A stretch of DNA of 12,684 bases. It comes from Methanospirillum hungatei. Lineage in GTDB: Archaea > Halobacteriota > Methanomicrobia > Methanomicrobiales > Methanospirillaceae. Of the stretch, positions 1-6,207 are shown in pieces. Every line of letters starts with the position of its first letter. Within the stretch, counting starts at the first letter, position 1. The notes beneath the pieces are model-generated. The model searched no databases, had not been told where the DNA came from, and was given only the letters and a program-made list of their open reading frames with translations. The position numbers and the translations under genes were made by a program. The stretch spans positions 1-12,684 of the forward strand of contig NZ_JAIWNS010000148.1 of assembly GCF_020216685.1 (NCBI RefSeq). Reading direction: 5' to 3'.

Positions 1-62
1 ACACCTCACGTGGATGACGGTACTGAGGTACGCGAGTCCTCGGGAAATCACCCTCGCTGCTA
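1..62 (+). rRNA. rrf: 5S ribosomal RNA, 3' portion (5' part outside window)
   Basis: This is the 3' half of a 5S rRNA, the small RNA of the large ribosomal subunit. The stretch at 20-46 has the archaeal 5S pattern GUACUG-AGGU-ACGCGAG-UCCUC-GGGAAA, which I matched from memory against haloarchaeal 5S. GAGG at 25-28 can pair with CCTC at 38-41 to close the distal hairpin, and GTG at 10-12 can pair with CAC at 49-51 to form the outer stem. The 3' strand of the terminal helix would be around 53-62; its partner lies before base 1, so the exact end is approximate. The sequence turns AT-rich immediately after, as expected at the end of an rRNA operon. Strand and identity are confident; the end may be off by a few bases. 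Confidence 0.85.
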
Positions 63-97
63 TTGTTCAATGAGAAAATTCTATTCTGTTCGTATTC

Positions 98-117
98 TTA
101 TAATATATTGATTTATA
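98..117 (+). promoter_or_regulatory. Candidate TATA region upstream of the Ig-like protein gene
   Basis: TTATAATATA at 98-107 and TTTATA at 112-117 are archaeal TATA-box-like elements in the AT-rich spacer after the 5S gene. Either would start transcription near 125-142, giving a leader of roughly 85-100 nt before the ATG at 227. The region could equally be the T-rich termination zone of the rRNA transcript. No strong BRE or Shine-Dalgarno was identified. Confidence 0.35.
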
Positions 118-226
118 CTGCGTTTTATTATCACAAAAAAATTCCAATAAGAATTTGATATCTGCCCCTTTCTTCTCACAGGAAAACCTCATATGGTTAC
201 CTGATCCTCAGGTTATTGAAAGTCAT

Positions 227-964
227 ATGATAAAATGGTCAGATGTTTTTCGGATATGCAGTTTGTTATTTATCGTTGGATTATCATGTAGTTCCTCTGT
301 TATTGCAGGAAATACGAGTGAACCAGATACGGCATTCATTGATTTAACCTCTTCAAAATCAGTAATTGAAGTAGGTGACACAATCCTTATTGAAGGTTAC
401 ATTGTCCCCTCGTTACTATCCAGACCCGGAGACCGGGTTCTTTTGCAGGTAACATCTCCAAAAGAAAGCAGGGCTGATACCTATTACCAACTGAAAACCA
501 GTATTGAAGGACTTTTTCGTATCGAACTTCAGGCCGATGCCGTTGGTGACTGGAGTTTTCAGGCACGATACCGTGAATATGCTAGTCCAGTGGTTCCGGT
601 AAAAGTAACCCCCCGGGCAAAAGTGAAAGAGACAGAACTTACCATATCCGGCCCCTTTAATCGTGTCTTTATGGGAGAGTCCGGCCAGATGAGTGGCTGG
701 CTTCGGGACAATGAAGGAAATGGCATCCCATTCAGGCAGATCTGGTATTCATTTGGTCTTCCTTCCTACAGTTGTGCTCTCTGTGATGATGATTCACGAA
801 GAATCTGGCAGACCCTGGGTCCTGTAACAACTGATGAGATTGGATATTTTGAATTCAGTTTTCCTGCCCGGGATAAAGGAACCTATGCAATAAAAGCTTC
901 TTTCCCCGGTGATGAAATATATGGAAAAGCTGAATCAGAAACACTATACCCCAATGTTCTTTAA
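227..964 (+). CDS. Secreted protein with two Ig-like beta-sandwich domains, function unknown
   Basis: The 245-residue protein probably acts outside the membrane. I chose ATG 227 over an in-frame TTG at 155 because 227 puts a classic signal peptide at the very N-terminus: MIKW, then a hydrophobic run at about residues 8-19, then a small-residue cleavage zone near 27-28. The mature part appears to hold two Ig-like/beta-sandwich domains. The first is at about 37-127 (SKSVIEVGDTILIEG opening) and the second at about 137-241 (LTISGPFNRVFMGESGQMSG opening, closing with an F-x-F...GTYAIKASFPGD strand pair). Such repeats are common in methanogen surface proteins. A pair of cysteines (C183 and C186) sits in the second domain. 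No catalytic motif was recognised. It is convergent with the ABC importer operon, with 13 bp between stop codons. The domain call is from pattern only; the specific role is unknown. Confidence 0.7.
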   Translation: MIKWSDVFRICSLLFIVGLSCSSSVIAGNTSEPDTAFIDLTSSKSVIEVGDTILIEGYIVPSLLSRPGDRVLLQVTSPKESRADTYYQLKTSIEGLFRIELQADAVGDWSFQARYREYASPVVPVKVTPRAKVKETELTISGPFNRVFMGESGQMSGWLRDNEGNGIPFRQIWYSFGLPSYSCALCDDDSRRIWQTLGPVTTDEIGYFEFSFPARDKGTYAIKASFPGDEIYGKAESETLYPNVL

Positions 965-985
965 AAAAGGAATCGGGTTATCCCG
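963..985 (-). terminator. Hairpin plus T-run terminator of the ABC importer operon
   Basis: Read on the minus strand, CGGG-ATAA-CCCG (985 to 974) forms a short GC stem that contains the permease stop codon in its loop. It is followed within five bases by six Ts (968-963). This resembles an intrinsic terminator. It lies in the gap between two convergent genes, and its T-run overlaps the stop codon of the opposite-strand gene. The stem is only four pairs long, so archaeal T-run termination may be the main signal. Confidence 0.5.
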
Positions 986-1634
986 GTATAGCATATTTTT
1001 TCTCTAAAGCATTTGCTCCGAATGTTGTGATGGTTACCAGTGCAAGGTACACTATCGCAACAGCGATAAAAGTTTCATTATACGCAAAATATTTGGTAGC
1101 TATAAGCTTGCTAGCACCGGTCAATTCAATGACGGTGATCATATAAGCCAGTGATGAATATTTTATGAGATAAATAAATTCATTGGAAACCCCTGGTATT
1201 GACCTACGTAATGCCTGGGGCAATACAATATTCAAAATAGCCTGGTTTTTTGTCATACCCAGTGCCTTAGCGGCGATTAACTGACCTTCTTTTACTGATA
1301 AAATTGAGCCTCTGACATATTCTGAATTATAGGCACTATTGCAGAATATAAATCCCAGAACTGAGGCAACAAAGGGTGTCAGGACAATACCAAGTGAAGG
1401 AAGTCCGAAATATAGAATAAAAAGGAGCAGTAATAACGGGCACCCCCTGAAAAATATGGTGTATAATTGCATCAGCCAGGAGAGACCTTTTCCTCCATAC
1501 ACTCGACCGCATGCAACTCCAACCCCGAGAAGAAATCCAATAGGTGCAGTAACGGCAACGAGCGCCAGAGTTATGAGCAGGCCATTTGCAAAGGCCGGGA
1601 CCATTATGTCAAAGATGAAGGTTATCTGATCCAT
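978..1634 (-). CDS. Polar amino acid ABC transporter permease (second permease)
   Basis: This is an integral membrane subunit of a type I amino acid importer of the His/Gln/Glu/Arg (GlnP/HisM-like) family, 218 residues, which is usual for the family. Hydrophobic segments lie at about 15-40, 54-78, 84-100 and 190-208. The FFRGCPLLLL motif at 61-70 is the family's conserved FRGxPLL turn. The cytoplasmic EAA loop that docks on the ATPase is at about 116-148 (EGQLIAAKALGM...LPQALRRSIPG). The start ATG at 1634 lies 9 bp after the ATPase stop, so it is translated as the last gene of the operon. It is only moderately similar to the other permease at 2401-3072, suggesting a heterodimeric channel. Substrate cannot be assigned from sequence. 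Confidence 0.9.
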   Translation of the reverse strand: MDQITFIFDIMVPAFANGLLITLALVAVTAPIGFLLGVGVACGRVYGGKGLSWLMQLYTIFFRGCPLLLLLFILYFGLPSLGIVLTPFVASVLGFIFCNSAYNSEYVRGSILSVKEGQLIAAKALGMTKNQAILNIVLPQALRRSIPGVSNEFIYLIKYSSLAYMITVIELTGASKLIATKYFAYNETFIAVAIVYLALVTITTFGANALEKKYAIPG

Positions 1635-1643
1635 GATTCTGCC

Positions 1644-2396
1644 TTACTGACTATACTCCCTGAATTCTCCAATAAATGCCTTGCACCGTTCAAACTCAGG
1701 ATTATTCAGAAGCTCAGCGGGGGTTCCCTGTTCTTTGATGTGTCCATGCTCCATAAAGCAGATCTTATTGGCAACAGAACATGCAAATCCCATCTCATGA
1801 GTCACGACCAGCATGGTCATACCTTCCAAAGCCAGTTTTTTCATCACTTCAAGAACTTCCCTGGTCAGTTCGGGATCGAGAGCACTGGTCGGTTCATCAA
1901 ACAGCATGATGTCCGGGTCCATGGCAAGGGCTCGGGCAATCGATACCCGCTGGGCCTGCCCTCCGGATAACTCTGCAGGATAATGATCAGCCCAGTCAGC
2001 CATGCCGACCTGTTTTAACTCAAACATTGCCTTCTCCCGTGCTTCTTTCGGGTTCATCTTTTTCACTTTCAAAAGAGCAATCTCAACATTTCTGACAGCA
2101 GTGAGATGATCGAACAGAAAAAAGTTCTGAAAAACCATGCCGATCTTTTGTCTGAAATAATTTATCCGGGGGCCTGCATGGGTGACTTCTTCATCATTCA
2201 AAAAGATCTTTCCACTATCAGGAATAGTCAGCTGATTAATGCACCTGAGAAGGGTACTTTTTCCCGTACCTGATGGGCCGATAAAGCAGATCGTCTCGCC
2301 TTTTCTGACATCTAATGAAACTCCTTTCAGGACTTCGTTCTTTCCAAAGGCTTTTTTGATATTCTCAATTCGTAAAATATATGTGGTATCAGTCAT
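1644..2396 (-). CDS. Polar amino acid ABC transporter ATP-binding protein
   Basis: This is the cytoplasmic ATPase that powers the importer, 250 residues, typical of GlnQ/HisP proteins. All nucleotide-binding motifs are intact: Walker A GPSGTGKS at 40-47, Q-loop Gln90, signature LSGGQ at 143-147, Walker B IMLFDEP at 163-169, D-loop SALD next to it, and switch His200. I chose the ATG at 2396 rather than the upstream in-frame start at 2474. The upstream extension overlaps the permease gene and does not look like an ABC N-terminus, whereas at 2396 the protein begins with the standard [13 protein letters not shown] strand. A strong Shine-Dalgarno (AGGAGGATCA) lies inside the 3' end of the preceding permease gene, which stops 4 bp before this start, indicating coupled translation. 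Confidence 0.95.
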   Translation of the reverse strand: MTDTTYILRIENIKKAFGKNEVLKGVSLDVRKGETICFIGPSGTGKSTLLRCINQLTIPDSGKIFLNDEEVTHAGPRINYFRQKIGMVFQNFFLFDHLTAVRNVEIALLKVKKMNPKEAREKAMFELKQVGMADWADHYPAELSGGQAQRVSIARALAMDPDIMLFDEPTSALDPELTREVLEVMKKLALEGMTMLVVTHEMGFACSVANKICFMEHGHIKEQGTPAELLNNPEFERCKAFIGEFREYSQ

Positions 2397-2400
2397 GTGA

Positions 2401-3072
2401 TTATGATCCTCCTGGTCCGAAACCTGGTATTGCAATCTTCTTCTCGACCATATGAATACATGAAGTGCCTGCATAACTGAGCAGGATAAAAATTACAGCA
2501 CAGGCAAGGTAAATTGGCATGGTAACGTAGGTTTGTGAGACAATTTGTGATGACCGGGTGAGTAACTCAGCTACTCCGATTGCATAACAGACAGATGATT
2601 CGGTTAATATCTCCGGATATTGATTCGACCATCCGGGAAGAGCAATTCTCATGGCCTGAGGAAGAATAATGCTTTTTATTGCCTGAAACCGTGACATGCC
2701 AAGGGAACGAGCAGCGATCATCTGACCTTCGGAGATTGACTGGATTGCCCCGCGGAATACCTGAGACTGATATGCTGCCCCCCATAAGCCCAGGACTACT
2801 GCTCCAACATAGAATGCAGGTAAATCCAGTCCTAATGCAGGAAATATACCAAAATAGAATAAAAACAGGAGAACAAGGACAGGAAGACCTCTGAAAAACC
2901 ATACGAACGTTGCGATTGCAGATCGTACGGGAAGTGATCCATAGACCTGACCCAGAGCCAGGGGAAGTCCGACTCCCGCCCCGATAATAAGGGCAGATGC
3001 GACAAGACCCAGTGTCAGTACAATGCCACTGAAAAGATACGGAAACCAGTCGATTAGAATGGATAATGCCAT
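2401..3072 (-). CDS. Polar amino acid ABC transporter permease (first permease)
   Basis: This is the other membrane subunit of the importer, 223 residues, GlnP/HisM-like. Hydrophobic segments are at about 11-42, 53-78, 86-100 and 185-204. [13 protein letters not shown] at 58-70 is the conserved FRG turn and [12 protein letters not shown]...[11 protein letters not shown] at 115-147 is the EAA loop that contacts the ATPase. The tail [13 protein letters not shown] mirrors the KKYAIPG end of the second permease, supporting common descent. A GGAG about 10 nt upstream of the ATG can serve as ribosome binding site. It is 121 bp downstream of the binding-protein gene and 4 bp upstream of the ATPase gene. 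Confidence 0.92.
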   Translation of the reverse strand: MALSILIDWFPYLFSGIVLTLGLVASALIIGAGVGLPLALGQVYGSLPVRSAIATFVWFFRGLPVLVLLFLFYFGIFPALGLDLPAFYVGAVVLGLWGAAYQSQVFRGAIQSISEGQMIAARSLGMSRFQAIKSIILPQAMRIALPGWSNQYPEILTESSVCYAIGVAELLTRSSQIVSQTYVTMPIYLACAVIFILLSYAGTSCIHMVEKKIAIPGFGPGGS

Positions 3073-3193
3073 AATCTGTTAAACTCCGGCCCAGACATCA
3101 TGATCTTTCGGGATGTAATTCCCTATGGATCCACAATAGATGGCCTTGGATCTTTTGTTATCAATAATAGGTAGTAAGAAAAGATGAATTGAT
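3073..3193 (-). promoter_or_regulatory. Spacer between binding-protein gene and permease gene
   Basis: These 121 bp separate the first gene of the importer operon from the rest. On the minus strand they begin with a pyrimidine-rich CATCTTTTCTTACT just after the stop, which could cause partial termination. They include a short dyad GGGA-TGTAAT-TCCC (3110-3123) and end with the GGAG ribosome binding site. Importer operons often make more binding protein than permease, and a partial terminator here would do that. No convincing independent TATA box was found. The role is inferred. Confidence 0.3.
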
Positions 3194-4012
3194 TTATTCC
3201 ATCTCATACTTCTTCTTGAGTTCATCCCATTTTGGAGATGCCATAAGACGGGCAAGTCCTTCGTTCATGGTCTCAAGAAGTTCAGTATCAGTCTTCCTGA
3301 TTGCAATACCATAGTCCTCGCCGGTATCAATCTCACCGATGATATGAAGCGGCTTTCCTGCAATGGCATCAAGCATTGGTGGCCGGTCATATATCGCGAA
3401 ATCAATCCGCTTATTCTGAAGGTCTGTTGCAACCAGTGGGAAATTATCATAGGTAACGAGCATGTCTGCACTCATTACGCTCTTATTGACCAGGTTTTCT
3501 TCAGCCCAGAAGGCACCGGTGGTCCCGCGCTGTGCCCCGACTTTTCCTGCACCAGCCTTGAAGTCATCCATGGTGAACTCTGAGTCATCGTGAACTGCTA
3601 CTGACTGGTTCACCTTCCAGTATGGATCGCTGAAATTGACGACTTCTTTCCGTTCATCGGTGATGGTCATTCCGGAGTAGACCATGTCAATCTTTCCTGC
3701 CTGCAGAGCGGGTATGATACCATCCCATGCCATAGCCTGAATCTTGACATTAAAGCCCATTTCATCGGCAATCCATTTGACTGATTCAACATCAAATCCC
3801 TGTGGTTCCCCATTTTTGTCAATGAAACTGTACGGTGGGTATTCACCGTCAATACCTACAATATATGTTGGCTTGTCTTCAGAACCTGCTGCTGTGGCTT
3901 TTGGAGCGACAACCGCACCTTTCTCCTCCGCCGGTTTCTCCGTGCACCCGCACAGACAAACTCCGATAAGAACAAAGAATGTGATAAGAACAGATACAAC
4001 CTTTTTGTCCAT
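3194..4012 (-). CDS. Amino acid ABC transporter substrate-binding lipoprotein (first copy)
   Basis: This is the extracytoplasmic receptor of the importer (SBP family 3, PBPb/HisJ-like), 272 residues from ATG 4012; an in-frame TTG at 4018 is an alternative start. A lipoprotein signal peptide ends in LCGC with the lipidated cysteine at 23, followed by an Ala/Lys/Glu-rich linker to about residue 48. The ligand-binding fold starts at YIVGIDGEYPPYSF. Family ligand residues are visible: Arg121 in SGMTITDERKE (binds the ligand carboxylate) and Asp209 in FAIYDRPP (binds the alpha-amino group). This supports an alpha-amino acid ligand but does not say which one. AGGAAA upstream of the start is a plausible ribosome binding site. 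It is first in the importer operon and divergent from a paralogue at 4158. Confidence 0.92.
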   Translation of the reverse strand: MDKKVVSVLITFFVLIGVCLCGCTEKPAEEKGAVVAPKATAAGSEDKPTYIVGIDGEYPPYSFIDKNGEPQGFDVESVKWIADEMGFNVKIQAMAWDGIIPALQAGKIDMVYSGMTITDERKEVVNFSDPYWKVNQSVAVHDDSEFTMDDFKAGAGKVGAQRGTTGAFWAEENLVNKSVMSADMLVTYDNFPLVATDLQNKRIDFAIYDRPPMLDAIAGKPLHIIGEIDTGEDYGIAIRKTDTELLETMNEGLARLMASPKWDELKKKYEME

Positions 4013-4077
4013 CAACAAACATTTTTCCTGCCATTCATTTATCCGTTTTCATTTGGTATTCTCTACATGAACAGGCC

Positions 4078-4086
4078 TTTAAATAT
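4078..4086. promoter_or_regulatory. Shared TATA-like element between divergent binding-protein genes
   Basis: TTTAAATAT lies between the two divergent binding-protein genes, 71 bp before the plus-strand start and 65 bp before the minus-strand start. It is nearly symmetric and could be read as a TATA box in either direction, giving leaders of about 40-50 nt on each side. This is positional inference; separate promoters are possible. Confidence 0.4.
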
Positions 4087-4126
4087 CAGAGTATTTGACC
4101 TGACCCGGTGGGCGATTCATTTCCGA

Positions 4127-4138
4127 ATACATATGTAT
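4127..4138. promoter_or_regulatory. 12-bp perfect palindrome upstream of second binding-protein gene
   Basis: ATACATATGTAT is a perfect palindrome ending 19 bp before the ATG at 4158, downstream of the likely TATA element. Its position, between a predicted transcription start and the start codon, would suit a repressor operator that blocks the plus-strand gene. AT-rich palindromes of this size also arise by chance, so this is a candidate only. Confidence 0.3.
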
Positions 4139-4157
4139 CTGGTAAACAAACTCAACA

Positions 4158-4988
4158 ATGATGATAAGAAAAGGATTGGTGCTGGTCTCTCTTATTGGAC
4201 TGGTTTTGTTATTATTCGTAAGTGGATGTACTTCCACACAGGAGACTTCGCCGTCACCAGTTTCATCAGTTCAGGTGACAGAAACAATCGCTCCTGAAAA
4301 CAATGACGTCCTGGAATACCGGGTAGGGATTGATGTGCCGTATCCACCATTCTCGATGATGGATGAGAAAGGAAACCCAACCGGGTTTGATGTTGAGTCA
4401 ATTGAGTGGATAGCAAAAGACCAGGGATTTAAGGTAACTTTCATCCCGACTGCATGGGATGGGATAATTCCAGCGCTCCAGGCGAAGAAGATTGATATGG
4501 TCTACTCAGGGATGACTATTACCGATGAGCGCAAGGAGAAGGTCAACTTCTCTCGTCCATACTGGGTAGTGAATCAGATGGTGGTCGTAAAAGAGGGATC
4601 ACCAATTACTTTGGATCAGGTAAAGAACGGATCGGTGGTCATTGGAACACAGCGTGGCTGTACCGCTGCCATCTGGATCGATGAGAACCTTGTGAATAAG
4701 AGTCTCATGCCAGCAGAGAACCTTAAATTATATGATAATACTCCGCTGGCAGTAGAAGATCTGGTATCTGGCCGTGTTGATGCCGTAATGTATGACAGTA
4801 CGGTCATGAATGATATCATTGCCGGAAAACCGGTTTCCAAGATTGGAATGATTGAGACCAATGAGGAGTTTGGTATCGCAGTACGGAAAGAAGATACAGA
4901 ATTGCTGGAAAAACTCAACAAAGGTCTTGAGAATCTGAAGGCTTCACCTGATTGGGAAGCACTAAAACAGAAATATAAAATGGAGTAA
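4158..4988 (+). CDS. Amino acid ABC transporter substrate-binding lipoprotein (second copy)
   Basis: This is a paralogue of the binding protein at 3194-4012, 276 residues (275 if the adjacent second ATG is used). The signal peptide ends in the lipobox VSGC with Cys24 lipidated, then a Ser/Thr/Pro-rich linker to about residue 50. The ligand-binding fold keeps the family residues Arg125 (SGMTITDERKE) and Asp213 (AVMYDSTV). Long blocks such as AWDGIIPALQA and KIDMVYSGMTITDERKE are identical to the first copy, while other ligand-site neighbours differ (QRGCTAAIW versus QRGTTGAFW), hinting at a changed specificity. It has no permease or ATPase of its own in the window and probably delivers substrate to the divergent importer. 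No strong Shine-Dalgarno precedes it. The ligand is unknown. Confidence 0.9.
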   Translation: MMIRKGLVLVSLIGLVLLLFVSGCTSTQETSPSPVSSVQVTETIAPENNDVLEYRVGIDVPYPPFSMMDEKGNPTGFDVESIEWIAKDQGFKVTFIPTAWDGIIPALQAKKIDMVYSGMTITDERKEKVNFSRPYWVVNQMVVVKEGSPITLDQVKNGSVVIGTQRGCTAAIWIDENLVNKSLMPAENLKLYDNTPLAVEDLVSGRVDAVMYDSTVMNDIIAGKPVSKIGMIETNEEFGIAVRKEDTELLEKLNKGLENLKASPDWEALKQKYKME

Positions 4989-4990
4989 TC

Positions 4991-5003
4991 CATTCCTTTT
5001 TTC
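4991..5003 (+). terminator. T-run terminator after second binding-protein gene
   Basis: Six consecutive Ts at 4997-5002, two bases into a pyrimidine-rich tract just after the stop codon at 4988, match the oligo-T signals that end many archaeal transcripts. No stable hairpin precedes them. Confidence 0.4.
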
Positions 5004-5033
5004 CGAATAGCATAAACCTGATCATGATGAACC

Positions 5034-5052
5034 TGTCAGGAATATTCTGACA
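5034..5052. promoter_or_regulatory. Inverted repeat TGTCAG-N7-CTGACA before the transporter gene
   Basis: TGTCAG at 5034-5039 is repeated in inverse as CTGACA at 5047-5052, with an AT-rich 7-bp centre (GAATATT). It ends 15 bp before the ATG of the His-tailed transporter. The symmetry, arm length and spacing fit a dimeric repressor operator at or just after the transcription start; as RNA it would be a small hairpin in the leader. Regulator identity is unknown. Confidence 0.45.
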
Positions 5053-5067
5053 CGGACTTTATGCATC

Positions 5068-6159
5068 ATGAATTTTCAAAAAAAAGATTATATCCCTCTC
5101 TTGTATGCCACATTATCAGCGCTGTTTTTTGGAAGTTGTGCCCCGGTAACGAAATATTTCGTATCAGATGTCGGTCCGCTTATGCTTGCCGCTCTTTTTT
5201 ATCTTGGCAGCGGGCTTGGTATGTGGTGTATCATCACCGGTGGGTGGATAATCAGACGAGGAGCAGCTCCTGCCGATTCTCCGGTCTCACGATCTGACAT
5301 ACCCTATCTGGCAGGGATGTCATTTTTCGGAGGTATTCTTGCACCAGTCACCCTCATGTATTCTATGGAGATTACCCCGGCAGCAACCGGTTCTCTTCTG
5401 TTAAATTTTGAGTCTGTTGCAACCGGATTGATGGCTGCTTTTCTCTTCAGGGAAGCGGTGGGAAGGCGCATTTGGGCGGCAATGGTATGCATCACCGTTT
5501 CATGTCTCATTTTATCGTATGATCCAAAGGGAATATTCGGATTTTCAATTGGTGCCTTCGGAGTACTACTGGCTTGTTTTTTCTGGGCCTTTGATAATAA
5601 TATCAGTCGGAGGGTTTCAGGAAAAGACCCATTTATGTGCATCATGATCAAGGGACTTTCTGCCGGAGCATGTACCGGAGTAATTGCCTTTCTGGCTGGA
5701 GAGATTACTCCCCCTCCCTTTGAAATTCCTCTGTTCTTACTGATTGGTTTTTTCAGTTATGGAGGGCTTGCCAGTGTATTCTTCCTGTTGGCACTTCGGT
5801 CAATCGGCACCGCCCGTACTGGTTTATTCCTTGCACTTTCCCCCTTTTTTGGAGTTTTGTTCTCTTTTTTTCTATTCAGGGAACCATTCCATGAAGCGTT
5901 TTTACTGGCGTTTTTTGTCATGATAATCGGAGTATATCTCCTGGTAACTGAGAGCCATTCACATCAGCATTACCACCCTCCGCTGGTGCATAATCATCGT
6001 CACTCTCACACTGATCTTCACCATGATCATATGCATGAATTACATGCCCCACCAGTCTCTTCATCCGGTGAACACAGCCATCTCCATGCTCATAAAGCCA
6101 TAACTCATGATCATCCGCACAAACCGGATCTTCATCATCAACATGATCATAAAGGATGA
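5068..6159 (+). CDS. DMT/EamA-family transporter with histidine-rich C-terminal tail
   Basis: This is an integral membrane permease of the drug/metabolite transporter superfamily, 363 residues, about 70 longer than the usual two-EamA-domain protein. The core has two homologous halves (about 10-152 and 158-293), each with five predicted helices and each ending in the family's acidic motif (FLFREAVG in the first half, FLFREPFHEA in the second). Residues 295-363 are a hydrophilic tail with 24 histidines in 69 positions, mostly as H-x-H and HH pairs with Asp/Glu. Such tails bind transition metals (Ni, Co, Zn, Cu) in known transporters and chaperones. The substrate may be a metal or a metabolite whose transport is metal-gated; DMT proteins carry very diverse solutes. 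An inverted repeat lies just upstream, and the agmatine-pathway fusion follows after 48 bp. The start codon is reasonable, though no clear Shine-Dalgarno is seen. Confidence 0.85.
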   Translation: MNFQKKDYIPLLYATLSALFFGSCAPVTKYFVSDVGPLMLAALFYLGSGLGMWCIITGGWIIRRGAAPADSPVSRSDIPYLAGMSFFGGILAPVTLMYSMEITPAATGSLLLNFESVATGLMAAFLFREAVGRRIWAAMVCITVSCLILSYDPKGIFGFSIGAFGVLLACFFWAFDNNISRRVSGKDPFMCIMIKGLSAGACTGVIAFLAGEITPPPFEIPLFLLIGFFSYGGLASVFFLLALRSIGTARTGLFLALSPFFGVLFSFFLFREPFHEAFLLAFFVMIIGVYLLVTESHSHQHYHPPLVHNHRHSHTDLHHDHMHELHAPPVSSSGEHSHLHAHKAITHDHPHKPDLHHQHDHKG

Positions 6160-6178
6160 CTCAGTGTTCATGTCTTTT

Positions 6179-6192
6179 ATTTTTATAAAAAT
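6179..6192 (+). promoter_or_regulatory. Palindromic TATA box of the agmatine-pathway gene, likely leaderless
   Basis: ATTTTTATAAAAAT is a perfect 14-bp palindrome centred about 22 bp before the ATG at 6208. Archaeal transcription starts about 22-27 bp after the TATA centre, so the transcript would begin at or next to the start codon. No Shine-Dalgarno is present in the intervening bases, which agrees with a leaderless mRNA. The T-rich part at 6175-6184 may also end the upstream transporter transcript. Confidence 0.5.
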
Positions 6193-6207
6193 AGAATAAT
6201 ACGAACA

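Noticed and set aside
63..154. Possible tRNA or small RNA after the 5S gene
   Set aside because: No cloverleaf or stable structure was found; the stretch is AT-rich and looks like terminator plus promoter.
155..226. TTG-initiated N-terminal extension of the Ig-like protein gene
   Set aside because: It would bury the signal peptide 24 residues inside the protein; ATG 227 places it at the N-terminus.
1339..1970. Plus-strand open frames across the permease and ATPase genes
   Set aside because: They are antisense to genes with intact conserved motifs and encode no recognisable domain.
2397..2474. Upstream start for the ABC ATPase
   Set aside because: It overlaps the permease gene and adds non-family residues; the SD-preceded ATG at 2396 fits better.
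4067..4297. 76-codon plus-strand frame overlapping the second binding-protein gene
   Set aside because: It spans the promoter region and the start of a well-supported gene in another frame, with no domain features.
5950..6156. Possible CRISPR-like or tandem DNA repeat in the CAT-rich stretch
   Set aside because: No regular repeat unit or spacing exists; the pattern is explained by histidine codons in the transporter tail.
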